Shown: piece by piece, positions 49,060 to 59,037 of the stretch
Numbering within the stretch: position 1 is the stretch's first letter
Layout of the letters: each line of letters starts with the position of its first letter
Assembly (NCBI GenBank): GCA_029721435.1
Contig: CM056576.1
Span: forward strand, 116,735,166-116,799,165
Reading direction: 5' to 3'
DNA: 64,000 bases
From: Gymnothorax reevesii
Lineage: Eukaryota; Chordata; Actinopteri; Anguilliformes; Muraenidae
Notes under the pieces: generated by a model
What the model was told of the DNA's origin: nothing
Databases searched by the model: none
Seen by the model: the letters and a program-made list of their open reading frames with translations, nothing else
Program-made: the position numbers and the translations under genes

Positions 49060-50475
49060 CCAATAAATGCCATTTATCGCCTCTCCACAAGCTTCCCATA
49101 ACCATCCTGTGGCATCTCAACTGAAGTCTCCCAAAACTGCCACCCTTAATCGTGACAAGATGTGCTCATTTCCAACATCCTCAAATGTAACAAAGTTTTC
49201 AAAAGTTTCCCATAACCACCTTGCTCCAGCTGAACGCAATTCTCCAGTAACAGGCGTTCTTCCCCTGAACACAATTTTCCAATCACTGCCATCCGTCAGT
49301 TCAACACAAGTAAGTTTCCTATAACCATCATCCATCAGTTCAACACGTTTCCCATAACCAACGCCCACCAGCACTACACAATCTTCTTGGAACCACCATT
49401 TAGTAATGTCAATGACAGAATCATGGCGTTGAGTGACGCAGTGGCGTCTGAGGGCCCAAAGATCATGGGTTTCCAGGGAGAGTCTTCAGACTTGCCCCTT
49501 ACGCATAGAGATTTTTCCAGTTTCTCTGAATCTTTTAATGATGTTATGAACTGTTGATGATGAGACCTTCAAAGCCTTTGCAATTTGACGTTGAGGAACA
49601 TTGTTTCTAAAGTATTCCACAGTTTTTTTTACGCAAGCCTTAACTTAATCTTTACTTCTGAGAGACTCAGCCTCTCCAAGACATCCCTTTTATAGCCAAT
49701 CATGTTACACACCAGTTAACTTAATTGTTTGCTAAATGTTCTTTTAGCTGATTCTCTTATATATTAATTGCTTTTTCAGCCCTTTTTTTGCCTGTGTCCA
49801 AACTTTTTTGAGACCTGTTGCTGGCAGAAAATTTGAAATAAGCTCATTTTGTGGATAGAAATGTAAAATGTCTCAGTTTCAACATTCATAATGTTATCTA
49901 TGTTCTATTGTAAATGACTTATTGCCTCATGTGATCTGAAAGTCTTTGCATTTTGATTTTATTCACAATTTACACTTAAACCCAACTATTTCAGAATTGG
50001 GGTTGTATCTGCTACAGTGTTAGAACCACCTTCTATCAGCTCAACACAATGTTCCAAGTACTGCCATCCATTAGTTCGACACAAGTTTCTCATATCTGCC
50101 ATCCACCAGCTGAATACAATTGTCCCACAACCGCTATCCATCTGCTCAACTCAGAGTTCCCATTATTGCTATCCATCAGCCCAAAGTTCTTATCAGTGCC
50201 ATTCAATAACTCTTCATGGGGTTTCCATAACTGCCCAGCCCTTAATTCGACAACAAGTTCCCATTACCAACATCCATCTGCTCAATACATCCTTCCTATA
50301 ATCATCATTCTTCAGCTCATTGCAAGTTTTCAATGACATCCATCCAGTCAGCAGAACACAATATTTCCAATATTGCCATCCATCAGCTCGGGAAAAGTTG
50401 CCTATAATCGCCATTCATCTGCTCACCAGAATTAATCCAATACCACTATCCAACAGCTCAACATTAGGTTCTCAC
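49060..50475. repeat. ~35-bp intronic minisatellite, split by a Tc1 fragment
   Basis: Degenerate units of the type ccatccatcagctcaacaca, agtttcccataaccg, spaced about 33-36 (for example 49293, 49326, 49360; 50065, 50098, 50134, 50167). The left block is 49060-49385 and the right block 50015-50475; a Tc1-like fragment lies between. Confidence 0.8.
49425..50007 (-). mobile_element. Tc1-like transposon fragment (5' end of element)
   Basis: Contains ggcgtctgagggcccaaaga, catagagatttttccagttt, ctctgaatcttttaatgatg, ttgaggaacattgtttctaa and ends tttcagaattggggttgta, matching the right-hand halves of the other copies. The left half is absent. It sits inside the 35-bp minisatellite. Confidence 0.8.
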
Positions 50476-50729
50476 GAGCTCAAAGATGAGTTCTTTTTGC
50501 ATCTTTGATTTACTGAGAAAGGTAGATTGCTGGCACACAGATCGCTTTTAATTTCAGGAAAGGCTTTGTGTAGCAACAGTTTAAGCATCAGCAGCCAAAG
50601 AAATACACGTACATTCATTTAAATGCATTTTTGAAATACAATAACATTGCCCCATGCATAATTTAAAAATCATATTAAAGCAATATGTTTGGATGCCTCT
50701 TTAATTCCTTTGATGCTCTCGTTGGTTAG

Positions 50730-50835
50730 GTGACAGAAACCAGGACTGGTCCTCTCGGGTGCAGTAACTATGACAACCTTGACTCAGTCAGTTCCGTCCT
50801 CGTACAGAGTCCGGAAAACAAAGTACATTTACAAG
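50730..50835 (+). CDS. brinp3: BRINP3 coding exon 4: MACPF domain
   Basis: Residues 207-242. It is only 106 nt and too short for most frame-based searches. Acceptor cgttggttag|gtgaca. It encodes [20 protein letters not shown], then [15 protein letters not shown], one of the most conserved stretches in the whole BRINP family. The donor is acaag|gtatgt with phase 1. It joins exactly to the GLQLILP that opens the next exon. Confidence 0.95.
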
Positions 50836-52162
50836 GTATGTGTGATATGGGCTGCAGTGCTTTCAGTGTCTGCGTTTTATGGCCTGTGATTCAGTCATCA
50901 AGGTGAAAGACAGCGCAGCAGCCTTTTCATCAAACCACACATCAATCCCAGAAGTCACTGCTTTATCCTATTCTGGATCATGCCCATTTAGTTTAACTTA
51001 ATAATAATGAAATATTCATGGCTCTTGGAGCGGTAGTATGTTGGGTAATGTGACAATAACGTTATATATGACAGTTAAAGTGTCATTTCAGCCTTTTGTC
51101 TTTTTAACTGAAACATTCCCTATAAAATTTCCCTTTGGCACTTCAATGTCTTCAATGTTTTCTTTGACAAATAAGTAAACCCAAGGCATTTTCTTATTCC
51201 TTATCGGTTTCCTTATTACCCCTTTTACTGGTAATAAGAAATTTCTGTCATGATTGGCTTACCGGTGGAGTGACATCACTCATACACTTACTGAAGGCTT
51301 TATTATAACTGCAGATATGGTTCATAATCAGTTTATACATGGAATGAAATGTATAGCTGGAAGTAAATCAACCAAAGGAGTAAGCAATGGATAAACCATT
51401 GATTTTCTTACAACACGCGTTGTTTTCACCGGCACATGATTCTTACATGCAGAGCATACGCACTTGCGCACACACGCACACGTGTATGCACAGATACGTG
51501 CGCGCACACACACCAACACACACAGTGGCTCATGGAAGTGACATCAGGGGAAGCAGGCTCCACAGTGTGACAGATTCATGATCACTAATGCACCTTCCAT
51601 GGTGAAAGCATAGTATTCATGCTCATGTTTATCTGTGTCTGCGTGGGAATCGGAGGTCAGTTAATCTAGAGACATGACACAATCTGTATCATGGCTGGGA
51701 TCATAGTGGCCATTTTGGAATAAAATGTGGGCTAATTTGTTAACAGAATGGCAGTAGTAAATCTCTGGGCAGTATTTTTTATCACTGTGGTGGGCATATT
51801 GTGTGGGATGACTGCAGCCGTAAATTTATCCTCATTCATTAGACTCACTGGAGAGGTTCACAAGCAGGCACTAAATCTCAATGGCGTCTTCCTGACATTA
51901 GATTCCATTATCACGAGCAGCCATCGCGCATTTCGCTGTGGCGACACTGTCCATTGCACCTGGTGTGCGGCTGGTCAAAGCCAGTCTGTATCTGGACAAT
52001 ACTGGTCAAACCTGGATAATTTGGTGGAATAAACTGGTGGCCAAACTAGCTGACATTCTGAAGATAGACTAGCCAGCTGATGACACAATTTAAAATGGAA
52101 GTTTCTGCATGCTGGCGCCATTTCATTAGGACTTCATCTGATGTTTACATTTGTTTGTGCAG
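50836..52162. other. Intron after coding exon 4
   Basis: Contains only the CA-rich stretch and unrecognised sequence. A 94-codon frame at 51748-52032 has no domain and no splice consensus; the text ctggtcaaagccagtctgta with repeated ctggtcaaa suggests a short repeat. Confidence 0.4.
51460..51525. repeat. CA-rich low-complexity stretch
   Basis: Mixed (CA)/(CGCA) dinucleotide-type sequence such as gcgcacacacaccaacacac. Located in the intron after coding exon 4. Confidence 0.7.
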
Positions 52163-52399
52163 GTCTGCAGCTCATTCTCCCCCTCTATCTACGAGAGAGC
52201 TTCATCAAGGCGGCTCTCAGCTACATCACCTGTAACTCTGTTGGGGACTTTGTGTGCAAGGACAATGACTGCTGGTGCCACTGCTCCCCAAACTTCCCAG
52301 AATGCAACTGCCCTTTCACAGACATCCAAACCATAGAGTATAAGCTGTCCCAGCTGAGAGAGATGTGGGAAAGTCACAACTTGGAGTTCGAAGGCTCAG
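52163..52399 (+). CDS. brinp3: BRINP3 coding exon 5: MACPF end and cysteine cluster
   Basis: Residues 242-320. Acceptor tttgtttgtgcag|gtctg. It encodes GLQLILPLYLRESFIKAALS, YITCNSVGDFVCKDNDCWCH, CSPNFPECNCPFTDIQTIEY, KLSQLREMWESHNLEFEGS. Seven cysteines lie within about 30 residues, as in BRINP3 (CKDNDCWCHC is BRINP3 wording). The donor is gctcag|gtaagg, phase 1. Two decayed partial copies of this exon lie in the next intron, at about 53.38-53.45 kb and 54.08-54.21 kb. Confidence 0.95.
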
Positions 52400-52690
52400 G
52401 TAAGGCCATAGCTGTACTCAGACCTCTGGGCTGTGTTCCGAAGCCTAGGCTGTATCCGAGGTAGGCAGCTGCATATCTCAGCTCCAATGACATCAAACAG
52501 CTGTTTCGTTCTCACCAGACTCCTGAAAATACAGGACGTTTGGTTGATTTTAAGAGCCACATCACATCTGTCCTTCACAGCCTTTGGTACAGCCTGTGCA
52601 TTCCAAAGACTGAAGAAAAATGAACAAGCACAAAACCGCACTCAACCGCTGCATGTAATTTGCGAGTGTTCCACTAAACGTCCGTAATAA

Positions 52691-52740
52691 ATGTGAGTGA
52701 GTGAGTGAGTGAGTGAGTGAGTGAGTGAGTGAGTGAGTGA
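52691..52740. repeat. (GAGT)n microsatellite
   Basis: About twelve tandem copies of gagt/gtga starting after aataaatgt. Confidence 0.95.
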
Positions 52741-52854
52741 TCACAATTTGCAACGCATACAATGGCAGTTTGCAACACTGGGAAGAATGGGAAAAAAAAG
52801 TAAAAATAGCAGAAAACGAAAGGCTACCACACTTCTTAGCTTGCTAGTTCATGG

Positions 52855-53095
52855 TTTTTTAGCCCGCTTGGCCAAAAGACCCCGGGGATTCCCCGTGTGA
52901 GTAAACTTTTGGATTGTCTGCGCTCTAGCGTCTTCAGTTTTTGACCGATCCTTTTCATATTTCATTTGTGTATATATGGTCATAAGGTCTAGACTAAGTT
53001 CGATTTTGAGCCGAATCGGACCGATACTTTGGCCAATAGGGAGAGTTCCCTTTTGCCCATGTTTGGCCAAGCAGGCGTATTGGCTTTGCCACTAT
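52855..53095 (-). repeat. Interspersed repeat, copy 1 of a family shared with 63.2 kb
   Basis: On the minus strand it reads like the segment at 63228-63420 on the plus strand. Translations of the two share PIGxSxGPIxxKIEL, then DLM and SKTE...AQ..QKF, showing common ancestry. Style of a fish LINE 3' region containing 'ccaatagggagag' / 'ccctattggccga'. Confidence 0.7.
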
Positions 53096-53369
53096 TTTTT
53101 TGTTGTGTACACTTATTAAATGCAGCAGGTCAAAAAACTTTTTAGTGAAGCTGATGTTAATAAGTCTCACCATTTGACCTGGGGCCTATACGCACCTCGT
53201 ACTCGGGTTATGGACCCCGTCCATGACATCACAGTGCAGCCGTGTTTGTCCGTTATGCTGTATACAAGAGGAGCCAGCACTTGCGAGGTGCCTTCCTGGG
53301 GCTCTGAGTCTGTTGCATTCGTCAGCCGGGGCCTTCAGCCGGCTACAGCTCAGGCCTCAGAATGCAACC

Positions 53370-53450
53370 CTGGTCCTTTGGCCACTGGTATCAGTGCTCA
53401 AGCATTCCAGAATACAACTGTCCATACACCATAGATGTGTTGTCTGAGCA
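53370..53450 (+). pseudogene. Decayed partial copy of BRINP3 coding exon 5 (copy A)
   Basis: From 53383 the frame reads HWYQCSSIPEYNCPYTID, against CWCHCSPNFPECNCPFTDI in exon 5. The nucleotides ttccagaatacaactgtcc match ttcccagaatgcaactgccc. The similarity is short and several cysteines are changed, so the assignment is likely but not certain. Confidence 0.5.
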
Positions 53451-54084
53451 GGCAGTATCCTCATTTTTAGGGGCTAGATTATGCTCACTTCCTCTGCAGT
53501 ACTTTTCCTGATTAACAGTTAAACAATTTATTTCCTGGCAAATTAGGATCCTTTATTTATTATTTCCTTTAATTATTATGAAATGATAAAGGCAAAGAGA
53601 ACGCCATCGGCTACAATGTGAGATTACTGTATAAGGATGGCAGTAATCTGGATTATGAAAACTAATTCCGAAAGATTCCTTTTAAAACAGTGATTTATTT
53701 TCTGATTGCACTTTATTTGGTTTTACGCATCAAAAACGTAAATCTAAAGTGCAAATTGTGTTGAACATGATATTTCACATTTATGCTTTGGATCGAAACA
53801 GCTTTTCTTACAGAATGTTTTGCAAACAAATTTTAAATGCGTTCTGTTACACGAGCTTCTAGAGTTCTGCAGTCTTCTAAAGGCATTTTTACATGTCAAG
53901 TGGGTAAGGAATTGCCTCACAAATGCCTCATCTAAATATAAATTGGCTGTTTATTCTCTCAACCAGTCTTAGTTATTGACAAGGAGTTATACATCAAGGA
54001 AACTAAGGGAGAACAGGTTGAGAGTAAATCATGCGTTTAAAGTTTTGGATTCTACTTTCTGTAATGTCCTACAGCACATCTATC

Positions 54085-54212
54085 TGCACCTTACATAGAT
54101 ATCCAAAGCGTCGAGTCTAAGCTGTCCCAGCTAAGATACTGTTGATGAAGGAACGTCACAACTTGGAGTTTGAGGGCTTAACTGTGGCCATAGCTGTTTT
54201 CAGACTTCTGGT
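54085..54212 (+). pseudogene. Decayed partial copy of BRINP3 coding exon 5 plus intron (copy B)
   Basis: Matches 52309-52430 over about 120 bases, including identical words taagctgtcccagct and cgtcacaacttggagttt-type text. The match continues past the exon end into the intron: ggccatagctgt, then cagac.tctgg. It is therefore a genomic duplication, not a spliced retrocopy. The frame IDIQSVESKLSQLRYC is followed by a TGA stop, and the donor gtaagg has become taactgtgg. It cannot be used as an exon. Confidence 0.85.
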
Positions 54213-54326
54213 CAGTTGGCTTCTGCATTTGTTTTTTGAATGGATTCTGAATGTAAGCTATATATAGCACTTGCACTGAATGATGTGGTTCCATATTTTA
54301 TAAGTGATTATATCAAAGGACTTGAA

Positions 54327-55847
54327 TACAACCTTGTTTCCAGAAAAATTGGGATGTGTTAAATGTAAATAAAATCAGACTGCAGTGATGGGCATCATTT
54401 AAACTCTATAATTACATTGAAATTAGTATAAAGACAACATTGCAAATGTTGAAACTGAGAAATTTGACTGTTTTTGAAAAATATTTGCTCATTTATGAAT
54501 TATGATACCGGCAACATGTTTCAAAAAAAGTTGGGACCTGGCCATGTATACCATCATGTTAAATCATTTCTTCTAGAATGCCTTGTAAGTGTTTTGGCAC
54601 TGGGGAGACCAATTACTGCACTTTTGAAAGCAGAATGTTTCCTCATTCTTGCTTGATTTTAGATTTCAGTTTCTCGACACTTTTGCAGACTCTTTTCTCA
54701 CATTTTTGCCCCAAATTTTTCAGTGGAAGAAGAGAAGAAGAAGAAATAGAAGGTATACTTTATTGAACCCCATGGGGTAATTTTTCCTCGGCATTTTACT
54801 CATCCTATAGTTAGGAGCAGTAGGCAGCCACTGAGCAGCCCCCGAGGACCAACTCCAGTTCTAAAGCCGGTACCTTGGTCGGGGATTCGGGTAGGAGTGT
54901 TCCTATGATGCATGTTTTTGTGGGTGGGGGAAACCAGAGTACCAGCTGATGTGCAACTTACCCATGTCACATGCACCCCCATATTATCATGGATGGTGGC
55001 TATTGAACTGTATGTTGATAAAAAGCTGGATTTTCCCTCTCTTTCTTGGCCTAGAGGACATAGAATCCTTGATTTCCAAAAAGAATTCCGACTGTGATTG
55101 GTCAAACCACAGGATAGTTTTCCATTACATCTCAGGCCATCATAAATGAGCTTAGGCCCAGAGAAGGTGGCAGCATTTCTAGATCTCGTTTATATAAGTT
55201 TTTTCTTTACTCAATTAAGTTTTAACTTGCATTTGTAGATGCAGTAACAAATTGTGCTCACTGAGAATGGTTATCAGAAATGTTCCTGAGCCTGAAGATC
55301 TGAGGACCTGAAGATCATGGTCATTCTATAATGGTTTTTGGCCTTTTTTTCCTTTGCATGCAGAGATTTCTGCAGTTCCTCTGAATAATTTTATGATATA
55401 CAGTTCATTGAATCCCCGGTTTCTTTGCAATTTAATTTTTAAATAGTTGAACAATATTCCCATGCAGTCTGTCAAAGCATGGTGAGGCCCTCACCTTCTT
55501 CTGGAAGACTCAGCCTCTCTGAGATGCGCCTTTCTTACCCATTCATCTCACAATCCCATTGCCAATTAATCAAATTAGCAGTGAGATGTTCGACCAGGTG
55601 CATTTTTAAGCATTATAAAACATTTCCAATCTTTCGTTGCCCCTGTTCCAACTTTTTTGATTCATGTTGATGGCATTAAATTCAAAAAGAGCCAACATTT
55701 TTCTAAAAACAGGAAATTTCTCAGTTACTACATTCAATATATTGTCTTTGAACCATTTATATAGGGTTCAAATGATATGCAAATAATTGCATTCTGTTTT
55801 TACTTACATTAGACATCGTTCCCAACTTTTCCGGAAATGGGTTTGTA
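54327..55847 (-). mobile_element. Tc1-like transposon, decayed, with nested fragment
   Basis: Left end tacaaccttgtttccagaaa; right end cttttccggaaatgggtttg followed by ta. The interior follows the family order: 'ggcaacatgtttcaaaaaaa', 'ttttggcactggggagacca', 'catcatggtcattctataat'-type text and 'gcccctgttccaactttttt'. A foreign piece with tactttattgaaccccatgg at about 54.73-54.90 kb appears nested. Minus-strand transposase destroyed. Confidence 0.85.
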
Positions 55848-55977
55848 CTTGTATGTACAATTTTCAGTGTCACTTTACAAGAACCCTTTGATAAAAGGCT
55901 GACATTATATTGTCATACCCCTGGGGTGACATATCAATTTATGTAACATGACATCAAACAGTCCATCACAATACTTT

Positions 55978-56215
55978 TTATCCCCCCGCCAGGCCCGTCT
56001 GTCCGTTCGTCTGTCTGTATCGGAAGGTACTTGGTTTGTCAAATCAACTCCTCCTACAGTTTTCATAGGTCATCCCTGAGACTTTGCTCATATGCTGCTC
56101 ATAGACTGATGATACGCATATCGCAGTCGCAACTCCGCAGGGGGGGTGTTGTACTCTCAGAGCGCTCTTGTTCTCATTCATATAGGAATTTGCTGGAGTC
56201 TTTACCTAAAATGTG
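55978..56215. repeat. Interspersed repeat fragment, GTCTGTC-type
   Basis: Contains tatccccccgccaggcccgt, then ctgtccgttcgtctgtctgt, then a passage ending actccgcagggggggtgttg. It has the build of repeats that end in 'gtccgtccgt' runs, like those flanking the 55-bp array. Class not assigned. Confidence 0.4.
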
Positions 56216-56694
56216 AATTGCTTAAAGGATGAATATTTCATGCATTTTTTTTTTAAGGAATACACATTAAAAGTTAATCACCTGAAGATTGTGGTTTAAT
56301 TTTATTGTCTACACATTCCCTTAACTCATTATAAAAATGAAATTTCAATATTTAATGTTCTAATTGCATCTGGAAGATTAAAAGCCAACATCATTTGTCT
56401 GTCATTAGGGAAAAGTGAATAACGATAATGTTTGTGACTCAGTCATGCATATAATGGTTTTATTATGTTTAATATGTTGTCTTACCCTGGAGGGACAGTT
56501 TTAGGATGTGGATTCGCCTCCAGTTGGGGACCCAGTCTGGACTGTAGAGCATAATAAGCTATGGAATTATTACTTCAATAATTGGCATGGGAGAAAAGTT
56601 TTCATTTTGGTAATAAACAGTCTTATCGCACACCAGCAACCCCTTGTGGTTAATCGGGTACATGCAACATGCCTGGGCAAGCAATAAAGGTTAA

Positions 56695-57811
56695 AGGAGC
56701 AGTATGTAAGTTTGTGGGCAAAACTGGTAGTGCAAACACATTCCAAACAGTGCAGAGCGCAGTATACCCTCTCCCTCTCCCCCAGACGAGAGGTTGCCAG
56801 CTAGTTTGCCGGATCCAGCAAGAAAGTCTACTACACGGAGCTACCATGGCTACGATTCAATATCGTCAATGATTTGCTCTGACAGGGTTGTGTTCAGTTC
56901 AGTTCAGAAAAGGTCGAGACTAATGACTAACTAACTTTAGCAATGGTCATATTGGTCAACTTGCTCGTCACTCTTCTGTGTGGATAACCCACAAAAGTCC
57001 ATTCTGTAATATGCGTAAAGAATGAAGGAGAACTCATTTGACCGATGCACTGTCTCAATTACATTTCATATTGCCATAATTGCTGTGCTAATATTGGAAC
57101 AGTTTCCACAGTGGCATAAAGCCAGAAACGGACTAATAATGCATTGCTAATGTCAGCAATGACTAGTCGCGTTTTTTATTTCTCAAACAATTTGTTACCT
57201 ATTCAATTCGATGACCCACCTGCATACGCACTAACGTACCATGAACGAACATACATAATGTTATTCGACTGTAGAGAATATTTGAAATGTCCGTGCCTAC
57301 ATTAAATAGAATTAAGTTAGCCAAACTTAGCTGAATCTTACCTGCCCAGGAGAAAATTGGCAACTTTGGAGTCGGTCTTCAAATGCTTCTCTGCTTTCAG
57401 CCGTCTCCATCTATCAAAGGCATGTCCTATACAGATCCTTGTTTTGTTTCTGACCTTGTCACGACGTATCTCGGAATCATAACGAGGCCTTTTAAGTTTA
57501 GTAACGTCAGACATTTGCGCTCCGAAACGCTGTTAGCTCCAGCTCAGTGTTAACTGGCAACCTGGATGCCGAAAAACTACTGATTTCATGTTTGGGAGAT
57601 AATTGGAGGGCGGCGCAACTGGCCAAAATACAAAATGACAACATAAACATTAGTTGTGGGCTGCAACTTCGCTATTGTAATGAGAATATTCTGGCTGGGC
57701 TACTGTTGTCAGTGAAAAAAGTATTTGAAATTAACATCATTCCATAATGTCTGGTGATATATCAGGACCGTTTCATGATTAATCAACATGCATTTCTTAC
57801 ATACTGCTCCT
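56695..57811 (-). mobile_element. piggyBac-type (TTAA-flanked) transposon, reduced
   Basis: Inverted ends AGGAGCAGTATGTAAG and CTTACATACTGCTCCT are flanked on both sides by TTAA (56691-56694 and 57812-57815), the piggyBac target signature. Length about 1.1 kb. The minus strand holds one coding exon (57342-57514), but no transposase core was found, so the copy looks non-autonomous. The superfamily call rests on ends and target site only. Confidence 0.65.
57342..57514 (-). pseudogene. Transposon-borne first coding exon with splice donor
   Basis: From the minus-strand ATG at 57514 the frame reads MSDVTKLKRPRYDSEIRRDK, then TRICIGHAFDRWRRLKAEK, then TDSKVANFLLGR, with no stop, and ends at a good donor (gggcag|gtaag on the minus strand). 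The 'IG.AF.RWR.L+..K..K.D...A.FLL' pattern occurs in many fish transposon-linked proteins. Whether further exons exist in this copy is not visible. The only ATG in frame is used. Confidence 0.6.
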
Positions 57812-58182
57812 TTAAAAATCCAGGGGTCAGGAGGTAAAATTCCAGCCATGCTTTTCTTCCTCCCTCAACCTCAGCTAGCTGATTTCATTAACTTATTCCT
57901 CTTGAATTTTCGAATTCATGATGAAAATGCTGGGGAGGAGTTCCTTAACTTGCATTTTTTTACTTCTTTCGAGCAGAACATTGAGTGCTCTGCATTAAAT
58001 CGGTCATTGTGCACCTCTGGCAGACTGCAGACTTGAAAAGATGTATCTGCCTAAAGCAGAGCTGGTGCTCGCCCATGCCTTGTACATTGACATATGAGAT
58101 TATTACAATGAGAACAGCTTAAGAGAAAGCACAGTCTCTCTCTCTCTCTCATGGGTACAATGCCTGTAATTTTTCCCCACAG

Positions 58183-58405
58183 ATGAGTTCCGCTCCTTTG
58201 TGAAGAGGCTACCCCAGAACCATCTGCTCAACATGTCTGCTGTCTTCCAGTTGTGGAATAAAGACATTCTTCTGCAGCGACTTTACAAGCAGTTGGAGGG
58301 CAACCTGCAGCAAGTTTACAGCAAGACACAGAGCCTGATTCAGAAACTCTACAGCATGAGCAAACGCTGTGACAAACAGCCCCAGTATCGACTACCCAGA
58401 GAGAG
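58183..58405 (+). CDS. brinp3: BRINP3 coding exon 6: linker region
   Basis: Residues 321-395. Acceptor tttttccccacag|atgag. It encodes DEFRSFVKRLPQNHLLNMSA (a possible N-glycosylation site at N337), VFQLWNKDILLQRLYKQLEG, NLQQVYSKTQSLIQKLYSMS, KRCDKQPQYRLPRER. The segment is helix-rich with heptad-like leucines. Donor agagag|gtgggt, phase 2. A frame at 58200-58427 reads past the donor and is not the true end. Confidence 0.95.
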
Positions 58406-58648
58406 GTGGGTGGAAAAAATCAGCTAATCAGAACTGCTGCTGTCAAAATTGCCTCTTGCTACTCAATCTTTAGTGAGGCTCCTAAATATTTGGACAATGG
58501 CTAAGTTCATTAATTAAATTATTTGAATCCAGTAATGAGCTGTAGTGCATTTCTCGCTCAATATGGACCTATTTATCGACAGGCTGCGCTTCGATTTGAG
58601 GGTATTGACATCTTAATGGTGAGAACTACATCAGCAGCCCCCAGTGTA

Positions 58649-58838
58649 CACTGTAAAAATGATTTCTTCTCTCAACTCGATTAAGTCAAGTCAACTTGTT
58701 GCTTTGACAGAGTTAAGTTCTGTGAATGTAAAGGGTTGACTTTATCATTACTCTTTACATTCACAGAACTTAACCGGGTCAAAGCAGTAAGATGAATTGT
58801 CTTAATCAATTTAAGTTGACAGATCATTTTCTCAGTGT
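58649..58838. mobile_element. MITE in the last BRINP3 intron
   Basis: Outer ends cactgtaaaaatgatttctt and agatcattttctcagtg are inverted repeats. An inner inverted pair, gttaagttctgtgaatgtaa and ttacattcacagaacttaac, forms a strong hairpin. About 190 bp, located about 200 bp upstream of the acceptor of the last exon. Confidence 0.7.
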
Positions 58839-59037
58839 TTATGTAACACACACAAATAACAAATCTGACCCTGAAAGCACTATATACAGGATGAGTATCA
58901 GTAGTTGAGTTGGCAGTAACATCAGTAGTGTTTGTAGTGGTAGCAGTGACACTATGTGTGGCAGTGGCAGCTTGGGTAGCATTAGCAGTTGCAGTCATAC
59001 GATGCGTGCGTACTCAGCTATTTTCTTCTTTTCACAG

